Positions 56,033-64,000 of a stretch of DNA of 64,000 nt are shown in pieces. Position numbers and translations under genes: made by a program. The DNA is from Pseudomonas sp. GGS8 (lineage in GTDB: Bacteria; Pseudomonadota; Gammaproteobacteria; Pseudomonadales; Pseudomonadaceae): contig NZ_JALJWF010000001.1 of NCBI RefSeq assembly GCF_024168645.1, positions 3,909,501 to 3,973,500 on the forward strand, given 5' to 3'. Positions within the stretch are counted from its first letter, which is position 1. Each line of letters begins with the position of its first letter. The notes below the pieces were generated by a model. The model made no database searches, was not told where the DNA came from, and saw nothing but the letters and a program-made list of their open reading frames with translations.

Positions 56033-56347
56033 TTAAGGCTTGGACAAGGCCTGGTCAACCGCTGCGATCAGCTTTCCCAGATCCTTCGGGGTGGCTTTGT
56101 GTATGACGCTGAACAGGTACGCCCGCTGTTCATCTTCGTCGCCCATATCTGCGAAAAAGGCTTTCAGCTTCACACCCAGCACATCGGCAAGCAGGAACAA
56201 TGCTTCCACGCTGGGGGTATAGGTGCCAGTTTCGAAGCGGCTGATGGTTTTGGGGTCAAAACCGGTTTTTTCGCCGAGTTCAGCCTGAGTAAGCCCTGCG
56301 ACCTTGCGGTAGCGTCGGATGGCTGGACCCAAACTTGAAATTTGCAT
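56033..56347 (-). CDS. Xre-family helix-turn-helix regulator
   Basis: 104 aa. HTH at 10-62 (IRRYRKVAGLTQAELGEKTGFDPKTISRFETGTYTPSVEALFLLADVLGV), then a short C-terminal helix. Normal GC and codon use, outside the ffs repeats, so I count it as resident rather than part of the island. Target unknown. Confidence 0.87.
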   Translation of the reverse strand: MQISSLGPAIRRYRKVAGLTQAELGEKTGFDPKTISRFETGTYTPSVEALFLLADVLGVKLKAFFADMGDEDEQRAYLFSVIHKATPKDLGKLIAAVDQALSKP

Positions 56348-56756
56348 CGCTCAATTCCCATTTAGAATCAAGAACTTAACGATAGATTTTTGCATTAGGC
56401 AACTGCATGATCCATCACCTTGCTTTGCAAAATGTGATGCATTTCGTAGAATCGCCGCTTCGGAGGGGTTTTGGGTGATCTGCAGTTTGAAGTTTAGGCG
56501 ATATGAAACAGCCAGTATTGTCTTCCCTTGCCGGGTATGCAGAGAAGCCGTCAGCGGTCTGAAACCCTCGCGAAATATTACCAGAGTCGGTGTTGCTACC
56601 TTGCCCGAGGCTAGTTGATCTTCGGCTATCCCGGGGGCCATCAAATGCTGTTCATGGAGTGATAACGTGTCTCTGCGCTGTACGTCTCAAAACATCTCTT
56701 CCGGGCATCATGCGCTGGTCGAGCGGTACCTCCGCTAGCGACAGTGAGCCTCACTC
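56348..56756. other. Intergenic region between xre and the GGDEF-EAL gene
   Basis: About 410 bp containing both divergent promoters. No gene and no strong repeat seen. Confidence 0.5.
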
Positions 56757-58457
56757 ATGGATGAGAAATACCGCAGGGCCGTGGATGCCGCCGCTATATT
56801 TTCCGAGACCGATCTGGACGGCCGGATTACTTACGTCAACGATCAATTCTGTGCCGTGTCCGGCTACAGTCGCGAGGAACTGCTCGGGCAAAACCATCGC
56901 CTGCTGAACTCCGGCCTGCATTCCGCTGATTTCTTCGCTGTCATGTGGCGCACCATCGCTCTGGGCAATGTCTGGAAGGGCGAGATTTGTAATCGCGCCA
57001 AGGATGGCAAATTGTATTGGGTCGACAGCACCATGGTGCCGGTGCTCGACGACATTACCGGGCGCGTTGACCGATACCTGTCGATTCGTTTCGACATCAG
57101 CGAAAAACGCCAATTGCTGCAATCCCTGCAATGGCGGGTCGGGCATGACGTGCTGACCGGGCTGCCCAATCGCGCGTTTCTCTCGGATTTGCTGGATCAG
57201 GCGCTGGAATTCTCCCGGCGTGAAAACATTCCGTTGGCCGTGTGCATGCTTGACCTCGACGGGTTCAAAGCGGTCAACGACGGCTACGGTCACGCCAGTG
57301 GCGATATGTTGCTGGTGGAAGTGGCCAAGCGTCTGCGTAACATCGTGCGCGGCGAAGATGTAGTGGCGCGACTGGCCGGTGACGAGTTCGTGCTGGTGTT
57401 GCGTTACGTGCGTGATCTGCCGGAATTGCGCGCGGCGTTGAATCGCGTGCTGGGGGCGATCTCGGCGCCTTACACGCTGCACGGCAAGGACATCAATGTG
57501 TTTGCCAGTATCGGCGTCACCCTGTTTCCCCATGACAACGAAGATGCCGAAACCCTGTTGCGGCACGCCGACCAGGCGATGTACGTGGCCAAGCAGCGCG
57601 GGCGAAACCGCTTTCATCTGTTCGATGTGTCCCGGGATCAGGAGGTCAAGGCCACGCACCAGACCGTCGAGCGGGTACGTCAGGCGCTGGTCGCCGGTGA
57701 ATTGCGCCTGCACTTTCAGCCCAAGGTGAACATGCGTCGTGGCGAGGTCGTCGGCTTCGAGGCCTTGTTGCGTTGGCAGCACCCGCAAAACGGCATGGTG
57801 CCGCCCCGCGAGTTTTTGCCGCTGGTAGAAGATACTGACCTGATCATCGATATCGGTGAATGGGTGATGGACCAGGTGCTGGCGCAGTTGCACCGCTGGC
57901 AGCAAGCGGGGCAGGGCTGGCCGGTCAGTATCAATATCGCGGCGCGACATTTTCAGCGCGCGGATTTTGTCGACCGGCTCAGGCGCGTGCTCGCTCGGCA
58001 TGCCCAGGTAGCTCCGCATATGCTCGACCTGGAAATCGTCGAGTCGGTGGCGATCGAGAATATCCAGCACGTCAGCGCCTGTTTGCAGGCCTGTCAGGCG
58101 CTGGGGGTGCAGTTTTCCCTGGGTGATTTCGGCACCGGTTATTCGTCCCTGAGTTATCTCAAGCGTTTACGTACCCAAACCATCAAGATCGACAAGTCAT
58201 TTGTGCGCGACATTCTGATTGACCGGGATGATCTGGCCCTGACCACGGCGGTGATTGGCCTGGCCCGGGCATTCGGTCGGCAGGTGATTGCCGAGGGGTT
58301 GGAAAGCCTTGAGCACGGTGAGTTGTTGTTGCGGCTGGGGTGCGAAGTCGCTCAAGGCTATTTCATCGCTCGCCCGATGCCGCCCGCCGAGGTGCCGGCC
58401 TGGGTGGCGGGGTTTGTCGCCCCGTCACAATGGCAGGCACTCGACCAGACGGCCTGA
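56757..58457 (+). CDS. PAS-GGDEF-EAL protein (cyclic-di-GMP metabolism)
   Basis: 566 aa, no TM segment, cytosolic. PAS (about 8-120; FSETDLDGRITYVNDQFCAVSGY), GGDEF (about 130-290) and EAL (about 310-555). The cyclase site is AGDEF (RLAGDEFVLVL), a variant that can retain activity. The EAL part keeps FEALLRW, the Glu of LEIVES, IKIDKSFVRD and AEGLES, but the metal-binding DDFGTG reads GDFGTG, so phosphodiesterase activity may be reduced. ATG at 56757 after a GTGAGCC stretch, weak ribosome-binding site. Confidence 0.9.
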   Translation: MDEKYRRAVDAAAIFSETDLDGRITYVNDQFCAVSGYSREELLGQNHRLLNSGLHSADFFAVMWRTIALGNVWKGEICNRAKDGKLYWVDSTMVPVLDDITGRVDRYLSIRFDISEKRQLLQSLQWRVGHDVLTGLPNRAFLSDLLDQALEFSRRENIPLAVCMLDLDGFKAVNDGYGHASGDMLLVEVAKRLRNIVRGEDVVARLAGDEFVLVLRYVRDLPELRAALNRVLGAISAPYTLHGKDINVFASIGVTLFPHDNEDAETLLRHADQAMYVAKQRGRNRFHLFDVSRDQEVKATHQTVERVRQALVAGELRLHFQPKVNMRRGEVVGFEALLRWQHPQNGMVPPREFLPLVEDTDLIIDIGEWVMDQVLAQLHRWQQAGQGWPVSINIAARHFQRADFVDRLRRVLARHAQVAPHMLDLEIVESVAIENIQHVSACLQACQALGVQFSLGDFGTGYSSLSYLKRLRTQTIKIDKSFVRDILIDRDDLALTTAVIGLARAFGRQVIAEGLESLEHGELLLRLGCEVAQGYFIARPMPPAEVPAWVAGFVAPSQWQALDQTA

Positions 58458-58487
58458 CTTGCTCTATGTAGCCGCCTTCGGCAGCTG

Positions 58488-59231
58488 CTACGGGGTCGGG
58501 TTGCCGGTATAGAGTCGGATGATGTCATTGATCTCTCCCGACATTTTCATTTGGTGCAGCGTGCGCAGAATGCGTTGTACAGGCACTTTGGGGTCATTGC
58601 GCACGTAACAACTGACAGGTTGTTCCTGCACCAGTGCGACGCTTTTCAATTGTTGGTCGGGCAGCAGGCGCAGGTTGAACCAGTCCAGGGTCCATTGGTT
58701 ACTCACCGCGTAGCGATAGCGTCCGGCCAGCAGCTTTTCCAGCACCTGTTCCTGATTGCGTGCGTCCTCGCGGTGCAGTCGGTCGGCGTCGAACAGCAGT
58801 TGCAGGGTCGGGTAGCTATAGCCGAGCACGGTGCCGATCGACTGGTGTGGCAAGTCGGCTGGATTGACCGAACCGGGAGAGCCTTGCCGGCCAATCAGCA
58901 CGTCGCGCTGAACCAGCAACGGAACGCTCCAGATAGAGTCGCCGGTCGGGGCCGGCAACCAGTCTTGTGAGACAAAGCAGCGTACATTGGCTTCGCCGTG
59001 TTCCATGGCGCTCTGTACTCGGGGCCGAGGCAAGACATGAAATTGCGCCGGCGCACCGACCTGAGTCGCCAGGCTGAGCATGATGTCGTACAGAATGCCC
59101 TGGGTCGGCCGGCCTTGCTCGATTTGCACCATGGGCATGGCCCAGCTGTCCGGAACGACAAAGCGCAACGGCACTTCGGCGGCCGCGACACTTAGGCTGA
59201 CTAATAGCAGTGCCCCCAAGGCAAAATGCAT
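58488..59231 (-). CDS. Periplasmic solute-binding-like protein
   Basis: 247 aa. Signal peptide MHFALGALLLVSLSVAAAEV, then a family-3 solute-binding fold (PLRFVVPDSWAMPMVQ; GILYDIMLSLATQVGAPAQF; LPRPRVQSAMEHGEANVRCF; IGTVLGYSYPTLQ). No permease or ATPase is adjacent, so it may be an orphan binding or sensor protein. ATG 59231 after GGAG is preferred to the TTG seven codons upstream. Confidence 0.82.
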   Translation of the reverse strand: MHFALGALLLVSLSVAAAEVPLRFVVPDSWAMPMVQIEQGRPTQGILYDIMLSLATQVGAPAQFHVLPRPRVQSAMEHGEANVRCFVSQDWLPAPTGDSIWSVPLLVQRDVLIGRQGSPGSVNPADLPHQSIGTVLGYSYPTLQLLFDADRLHREDARNQEQVLEKLLAGRYRYAVSNQWTLDWFNLRLLPDQQLKSVALVQEQPVSCYVRNDPKVPVQRILRTLHQMKMSGEINDIIRLYTGNPTP

Positions 59232-59376
59232 AAACGCTCCGGTACGGCTCAAGCCTGAGCCTATAAAAGCTCCTCAAAGTGCAGCTTAGCCAGAATAGAC
59301 GAGCGCACCGGATGCAATTTTGGCCTTGCTCCGCTAGCATTAGCCGCTTCTGCTTCCTTCGCTGCGACGGTTTTCG

Positions 59377-61485
59377 ATGAGTTATCAGGTTCTTGCACGT
59401 AAATGGCGCCCGCGCTCGTTCCGCGAAATGGTCGGCCAGACCCATGTGCTCAAGGCTCTGATCAATGCCTTGGACAGCCAGCGGCTGCACCACGCCTACC
59501 TGTTTACCGGTACTCGTGGGGTCGGCAAGACCACCATCGCGCGGATCATCGCCAAATGCCTGAACTGTGAAACAGGTATCACTTCGACCCCTTGCGGCGA
59601 GTGCTCGGTGTGCCGCGAAATCGATGAAGGCCGCTTCGTCGACCTGATCGAGATCGACGCCGCGAGCCGGACCAAGGTCGAAGACACCCGCGAACTGCTC
59701 GACAACGTGCAGTACGCGCCGAGTCGCGGGCGCTTCAAGGTCTACCTGATCGACGAAGTGCACATGCTCTCCAGCCATTCCTTCAATGCGCTGTTGAAAA
59801 CCCTCGAAGAGCCGCCGCCCTACGTCAAGTTCATCCTGGCCACCACTGATCCGCAGAAACTTCCGGCAACGATTCTTTCGCGGTGCCTGCAGTTCTCCCT
59901 GAAGAACATGACCCCGGAGCGGGTGGTCGAGCATTTGAGCCATGTGCTGAGCGTCGAGAACGTGCCGTTCGAAGACGACGCGTTATGGTTGCTGGGTCGC
60001 GCCGCCGACGGCTCGATGCGCGACGCCATGAGCTTGACCGACCAGGCCATCGCCTTCGGTGAAGGCAAGGTTCTGGCCGCCGACGTGCGGGCGATGCTCG
60101 GCACCCTCGATCACGGCCAGGTCTACGACGTCCTGCATGCGTTGATCGAAGGCGACGCCAAGGCGTTGCTCGAAGCCGTGCGCCATCTGGCCGAGCAAGG
60201 CCCGGACTGGAATGGCGTACTCTCGGAAATTCTCAACGTGTTGCACCGTGTCGCCATTGCCCAGGCCCTGCCCGAAGGCGTCGACAACGGCCATGGCGAC
60301 CGTGATCGCGTATTGGCGCTGGCCCAGGCGCTGCCGGCCGAAGATGTGCAGTTCTATTACCAGATGGGCCTGATCGGTCGCCGGGATTTGCCGCTGGCGC
60401 CGGATCCGCGCGGCGGCTTCGAAATGGTCCTGCTGCGAATGCTCGCATTCAGGCCAGCAGACACCGAGGACGCTCCGAGGCAACCGCTAAAGCCAGTGGG
60501 GATCAGCCAGGCCACAGTTGATTCCGCAAACTCAGTGGCTGCCGCGCCGATTGTTGCGCCGGTAGTCTCTGCGGTCGTGGCACCGGTTCCCGTTGCGCCG
60601 GTGGTTGCACCAGCGCCTGTCCCTGCCGTTGCGCCCGAGCCAGTCGCGCCGGTGGTCGTGCCCGAGTCCGAGCCAGTGGTCGAGCCAGTGGTCGAGCCTG
60701 TAGCGGTCGAAGAAGTCGTCGATCTGCCCTGGAACGATCCGGTAGAGCCCGAGGTTGCCCAGCAGCCCGCCGTCGAGCCGGTGCTGGAGACGGCCGGTGA
60801 GCAACCCGAATTGCCTCCGATGCCCATGCCAACGCCGGACAGCGTGGTGCCGGACGCGCCGGACGCTCCTGAATGGACCGTTGCGTCGATCCCGGAACCG
60901 TCCGTGGCCCAAGTCGATGCCGCCACGCCGGGCATGGACCTGGACGACGAGCCGCCGCTGGACGAGGACTACATCGAGCCGGACATGGATTCGGCCTACA
61001 GTTACCTCGATGATCTGGCCAGTGAGCACACCGCTGAACCTGCGGCGGAGCCCGAGCCGGAACCGGCCGCGATGCCGGCCACTGGCCTGGCCCTGCAATG
61101 GCTGGAGTTGTTCCCGAAATTGCCGGTGTCCGGCATGACCGGCAGCATCGCCGCCAACTGCACGCTGATCGCCGTCGATGGCGACAATTGGCTGTTACAT
61201 CTGGACCCGGCCCACAGCGCCCTGTTCAACGCGACGCAACAACGTCGCCTCAACGATGCGCTGAACCAGCACCACGGGCGTACGCTGACCCTGAGCATCG
61301 AGCTGATCAAGCCTGAGCAGGAAACCCCGGCCCAGGCGGCGTCCCGGCGTCGTGCCGACCGTCAGCGCGAGGCCGAGGAGTCGATCCATGGCGATCCGTT
61401 CATCCAGCAAATGATGCAGCAGTTCGGGGCGGTGGTCCGTCACGATACTATTGAACCTGTCGAGGCCCTGGTCAGTCAGGGCTAA
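59377..61485 (+). CDS. dnaX: DNA polymerase III subunits gamma/tau
   Basis: 702 aa clamp-loader ATPase. MSYQVLARKWRPRSFREMVGQ; Walker A GTRGVGKTT near 45; zinc site CLNCETGITSTPCGECSVC; Walker B LIDEVHML near 125; sensor 1 LATTDPQKLP. A long Ala/Pro/Val/Glu linker (about 375-560) is followed by the C-terminal tau domain binding DnaB and the polymerase. No A-rich slippery site is obvious, so gamma may come from proteolysis or not be made. ATG at 59377. Confidence 0.95.
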   Translation: MSYQVLARKWRPRSFREMVGQTHVLKALINALDSQRLHHAYLFTGTRGVGKTTIARIIAKCLNCETGITSTPCGECSVCREIDEGRFVDLIEIDAASRTKVEDTRELLDNVQYAPSRGRFKVYLIDEVHMLSSHSFNALLKTLEEPPPYVKFILATTDPQKLPATILSRCLQFSLKNMTPERVVEHLSHVLSVENVPFEDDALWLLGRAADGSMRDAMSLTDQAIAFGEGKVLAADVRAMLGTLDHGQVYDVLHALIEGDAKALLEAVRHLAEQGPDWNGVLSEILNVLHRVAIAQALPEGVDNGHGDRDRVLALAQALPAEDVQFYYQMGLIGRRDLPLAPDPRGGFEMVLLRMLAFRPADTEDAPRQPLKPVGISQATVDSANSVAAAPIVAPVVSAVVAPVPVAPVVAPAPVPAVAPEPVAPVVVPESEPVVEPVVEPVAVEEVVDLPWNDPVEPEVAQQPAVEPVLETAGEQPELPPMPMPTPDSVVPDAPDAPEWTVASIPEPSVAQVDAATPGMDLDDEPPLDEDYIEPDMDSAYSYLDDLASEHTAEPAAEPEPEPAAMPATGLALQWLELFPKLPVSGMTGSIAANCTLIAVDGDNWLLHLDPAHSALFNATQQRRLNDALNQHHGRTLTLSIELIKPEQETPAQAASRRRADRQREAEESIHGDPFIQQMMQQFGAVVRHDTIEPVEALVSQG

Positions 61486-61552
61486 TAACTGAAGGCGTCT
61501 GGCCACACTCGCCGGGCGCTGTTTTTATCCAAGTACTTTTGAGGTGATTCCC

Positions 61553-61891
61553 ATGATGAAAGGTGGCATGGCCGGCCTGATGAAACAGGCGCAGCAGATG
61601 CAGGAAAAAATGGCCAAGATGCAGGAAGAACTGGCCAACGCCGAAGTCACCGGTAAAGCCGGTGGCGATATGGTCACCGTGGTAATGACCGGTCGTCACG
61701 ACGTCAAGCGCGTGACCATCGACCCAAGCCTGGTCGAAGGCCTGAGCGAAGACGACAAAGAGATGCTGGAGGCTGTATTCGCCGCCGCCGTCAACGATGC
61801 CGTGCGCAAGATCGAAGCCAACAGCCAGGACAAAATGGGCAGCATGACCGCTGGCATGCAACTGCCACCGGGTATGAAGCTGCCATTCTGA
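61553..61891 (+). CDS. ybaB: YbaB/EbfC nucleoid-associated protein
   Basis: 112 aa, [37 protein letters not shown]; dimeric DNA-binding protein. It follows dnaX by 67 bp, with recR next, the usual dnaX-ybaB-recR order. The start could equally be the second ATG at 61556; GAGGTG precedes. Confidence 0.93.
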   Translation: MMKGGMAGLMKQAQQMQEKMAKMQEELANAEVTGKAGGDMVTVVMTGRHDVKRVTIDPSLVEGLSEDDKEMLEAVFAAAVNDAVRKIEANSQDKMGSMTAGMQLPPGMKLPF

Positions 61892-61918
61892 TTCGCCGAC
61901 GCGCGTCGGATGGGTTAA

Positions 61919-61949
61919 AAAAATGCCAGGCATCGCGCCTGGCATTTTT
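61919..61949. terminator. Terminator of ybaB, bidirectional
   Basis: AAAAATGCCAGGC-ATCGC-GCCTGGCATTTTT. Confidence 0.9.
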
Positions 61950-61988
61950 GTTTCTGGCTGTTGGAAATGGGGTATCTGTGAGGCAGCC

Positions 61989-62055
61989 TTCGCGGGCAAG
62001 CCCGCTCCCGTAGGGATCACCTGGATCCTATGGGAGCGTGGCTTGCCCGCGATGA
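61989..62055. repeat. REP pair, inverted
   Basis: TTCGCGGGCAAGCCCGCTCC and an inverted GGGAGCGTGGCTTGCCCGCG copy. Confidence 0.85.
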
Positions 62056-62152
62056 AGTTACCTCGGTACAACTGACGAAACTTCGAACGCGCCACCACCA
62101 CAAAGGTCTGCTCCCTATACAGCCGAAATTCATCGATCAAGGAGAAGTCCAA

Positions 62153-62308
62153 ATGGCGGCCGCGTCCGACGCCGTGGGTGCGTGACGGTAAGGTGAAATT
62201 CCGTGAAGGCAGGGTCGATGGCCGGAGAACGCGCCCGAGGCCTTTATCGGCCTGCTGGAGGGGCGCAACTTCGGCAAACTGGTGGTGCGGCAGGCGCCGA
62301 CTGAGTAA
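62153..62308 (+). pseudogene. Relic of an NADP-dependent oxidoreductase (C-terminal end)
   Basis: The end reads, across one frameshift, DGKVKFREGRVDG/ENAPEAFIGLLEGRNFGKLV and then VRQAPTE-stop, the C-terminus of the YncB/CurA-type zinc-alcohol-dehydrogenase superfamily. A single missing base near 62223 (expected GGCCTGGAG, present GGCCGGAG) breaks the frame. Upstream, GGAGAAGTCCAA-ATG (62153) looks like the original start followed by a large internal deletion. It separates ybaB from recR. Confidence 0.72.
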
Positions 62309-62383
62309 TTGACGCTGCTATTTGACGCTAAACAGAGGCACGGGTATAAACCGCGTCTCGTTGTTATGTCGGACTTTTTCCCC

Positions 62384-62986
62384 ATGAGCTTCAGCCCTTT
62401 GATTCGCCAACTGATCGATGCCCTGCGAATTTTGCCGGGTGTGGGTCAGAAAACTGCCCAGCGCATGGCATTGCAACTGCTTGAGCGTGATCGCAGCGGC
62501 GGCTTGCGACTGGCCCAGGCGCTGAGCCAGGCCATGGAAGGGGTGGGCCACTGCCGCTTGTGCCGCACGCTGACCGAAGACGATCTGTGCCCGCAATGCG
62601 CTGATTCACGCCGCGACGACACCTTGCTGTGTGTGGTGGAGGGTCCAATGGACGTTTACGCCGTGGAGCAGACCGGTTTCCGCGGTCGCTACTTCGTGCT
62701 CAAGGGCCACTTGTCGCCCTTGGACGGGTTGGGGCCGGAAGCCATCGGCATTCCACAACTGATGGCGCGGATCGAAGAGGCGGGCACGTTTACCGAAGTC
62801 ATCCTCGCCACCAACCCGACGGTGGAAGGCGAGGCCACGGCGCATTACATCGCCCAGTTGCTCAGCAACAAAGGCCTGATCGCCTCGCGCATCGCCCATG
62901 GCGTGCCGTTGGGTGGCGAGCTGGAGCTGGTGGACGGCGGGACATTGGCACATTCGTTTGCCGGGCGTAAGCCGATTTCGTTGTAA
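62384..62986 (+). CDS. recR: Recombination protein RecR
   Basis: 200 aa component of RecFOR gap repair. Helix-hairpin-helix [19 protein letters not shown] near 15-35, four-Cys zinc site [18 protein letters not shown] near 57-74, Toprim domain ([18 protein letters not shown]). ATG 62384 ([15 protein letters not shown]) matches the family start. Confidence 0.95.
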   Translation: MSFSPLIRQLIDALRILPGVGQKTAQRMALQLLERDRSGGLRLAQALSQAMEGVGHCRLCRTLTEDDLCPQCADSRRDDTLLCVVEGPMDVYAVEQTGFRGRYFVLKGHLSPLDGLGPEAIGIPQLMARIEEAGTFTEVILATNPTVEGEATAHYIAQLLSNKGLIASRIAHGVPLGGELELVDGGTLAHSFAGRKPISL

Positions 62987-63007
62987 CGGTGCTGTCTGGG
63001 CTGACGC

Positions 63008-63084
63008 CATCGCGAGCAAGCCCGCTCCCAGATTGAATGTGCGAGTAGCATAACACCCTGTGGGAGCGGGCTTGCCCGCGATGG
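63008..63084. repeat. REP pair, inverted
   Basis: CATCGCGAGCAAGCCCGCTC and inverted GGGAGCGGGCTTGCCCGCGA between the convergent recR and apt ends. Confidence 0.85.
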
Positions 63085-63103
63085 CGGCCTTCCAGACGCT
63101 GCC

Positions 63104-63652
63104 TTACTTATCGCTCAACGCAAACTGCGTCAGACAGAAAGTCGGTATTCCCATGTCTTCCAGCCGTTGCGAACCACCCAGCTCCGGCAAGTCAATGATC
63201 GCCGCCGCTTCATGCACCCGCGCGCCCATGCGCCGAACCAGGTTGGCCGCCGCAATCAGCGTGCCGCCGGTGGCGATCAAGTCATCGAACAGCACCACCG
63301 AATCACCCTCGCACAGGCTGTCGGCGTGGACTTCGAGGAAGGCTTCGCCGTACTCGGTCGCGTAACCTTCGGCCAGCACGTCGGCGGGCAATTTGCCCTG
63401 CTTGCGGAACAGCACCAATGGCTTGTTCAGCTGATACGCCAATATCGAGCCGATCAGGAAACCGCGCGCGTCCATGGCGCCGATGTGGGTGAAGTCGGCC
63501 TCGACGTAACGATGGGCAAAACTGTCCATCACCAGGCGCAGGGCCGTGGGCGACTGGAACAGCGGGGTAATGTCGCGAAAGATCACGCCCGGCTTGGGGA
63601 AATCGATCACGGGGCGGATCAGGGATTTGATGTCGAAGGAGTCGATAACCAT
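63104..63652 (-). CDS. apt: Adenine phosphoribosyltransferase
   Basis: 182 aa purine-salvage enzyme making AMP from adenine and PRPP. PRPP-binding [17 protein letters not shown] near 122-138; [12 protein letters not shown] near the N-terminus; [28 protein letters not shown] start at 63652. It lies next to anr, as in other pseudomonads. Confidence 0.95.
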   Translation of the reverse strand: MVIDSFDIKSLIRPVIDFPKPGVIFRDITPLFQSPTALRLVMDSFAHRYVEADFTHIGAMDARGFLIGSILAYQLNKPLVLFRKQGKLPADVLAEGYATEYGEAFLEVHADSLCEGDSVVLFDDLIATGGTLIAAANLVRRMGARVHEAAAIIDLPELGGSQRLEDMGIPTFCLTQFALSDK

Positions 63653-63731
63653 CGTCCAAGTGTCCTGGCGGGCTGCAAACGCCGCAGTATAACGGCGGAT
63701 GAACCGTTTCGCTCAGCCGCCGTTGCCGGGA

Positions 63732-64000
63732 TCAGCCGTCGAGCGAACCGCCGGCCAGGGCGCAGAGTTGGATCGGGTCGAGGATGTGCACTTCCTTGCC
63801 CTCGGCGGCGATCAGTTCGTTTTGCTGGAAGCGGGTGAACACCCGGGACACGGTTTCCACCGCCAGGCCCAGGTAATTGCCGATTTCGTTGCGCGACATG
63901 CTCAACCGGAACTGGTTGGCCGAGAAGCCCCGAGCGCGGAAACGGGCCGAGAGGTTGACCAGAAAGGTAGCGATGCGCTCGTCGGCGGTTTTCTTCGACA
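63732..64000 (-). CDS. anr: Anr (FNR-family oxygen-responsive regulator), 3' part
   Basis: Only the last 89 codons are visible; the gene continues past the window end. The minus frame reads [20 protein letters not shown], then the [23 protein letters not shown] and [20 protein letters not shown], ending [12 protein letters not shown] (TGA at 63734-63732). The recognition helix E-T-V-S-R is that of FNR/Anr. The iron-sulfur N-terminus is not in the window. Confidence 0.9.
   Translation of the reverse strand, partial: SKKTADERIATFLVNLSARFRARGFSANQFRLSMSRNEIGNYLGLAVETVSRVFTRFQQNELIAAEGKEVHILDPIQLCALAGGSLDG

Noticed and set aside
56033..56347. Xre regulator as the control gene of the island
   Set aside because: It lies outside the right repeat, has its own terminator and host-like base composition.

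Overview
The window is a stretch of chromosome from a Pseudomonas of the fluorescens group. The evidence is gene order and protein similarity: ppsR-ppsA, cmaX-crfX-cmpX-sigX-oprF, cobA-nitrate reductase-nirD-nirB, xdhABC-guaD, gntR-smc-zipA-ligA and ffs-dnaX-ybaB-recR, ending in apt and anr. Dispersed REP-type palindromes typical of this group occur throughout. The DNA is GC-rich with strong codon bias, except for one AT-rich block at about 49.5-55.7 kb.

Layout. 1-6.4 kb: the 3' part of prpD, divergent ppsR/ppsA, an alpha/beta hydrolase and rraA. 6.4-10.4 kb: the envelope-stress block cmaX, crfX, cmpX, sigX, oprF. 10.5-22.3 kb: an assimilatory nitrate cluster, all on the minus strand. It contains nirB-nirD-nitrate reductase-cobA, nasA followed by a PP2C phosphatase/Ser-Thr kinase fusion, and nasS-nasT. 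I read the same control architecture in front of nirB, nasA and nasS: a -24/-12 (sigma54) promoter, then a hairpin with a six-base loop having A at position 1 and G at position 4, then a second such hairpin, then an intrinsic terminator. NasT carries an ANTAR domain, so the three operons look like one antitermination regulon.

22.4-31.4 kb: pyrD, rmf with a structured leader, rlmKL, a CHASE/PAS/GGDEF protein, dacB and yggL. 31.5-41 kb: purine catabolism (BenE-type transporter, GntR regulator, guaD, xdhC, xdhB, xdhA, second GntR regulator). 41-49.3 kb: smc, zipA, ligA and a predicted zinc metallopeptidase.

49.4-55.9 kb: two identical 133-bp copies of the SRP RNA gene (ffs) flank a 6.2-kb AT-rich island. 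The upstream copy keeps the promoter and the downstream copy keeps the terminator. The island encodes a degenerate ImmA/IrrE-like protein, an SF1 (UvrD-like) helicase, and a convergent DEAD/DEAH helicase with a predicted C-terminal PD-(D/E)XK nuclease. The last gene is interrupted in frame by a 10-bp tandem repeat whose copy number would switch it on or off. This is the best candidate here for an undescribed, probably anti-phage, system. 56-64 kb: an Xre regulator, a PAS-GGDEF-EAL protein, a periplasmic solute-binding protein, dnaX, ybaB, a decayed oxidoreductase relic, recR, apt and the 3' part of anr.
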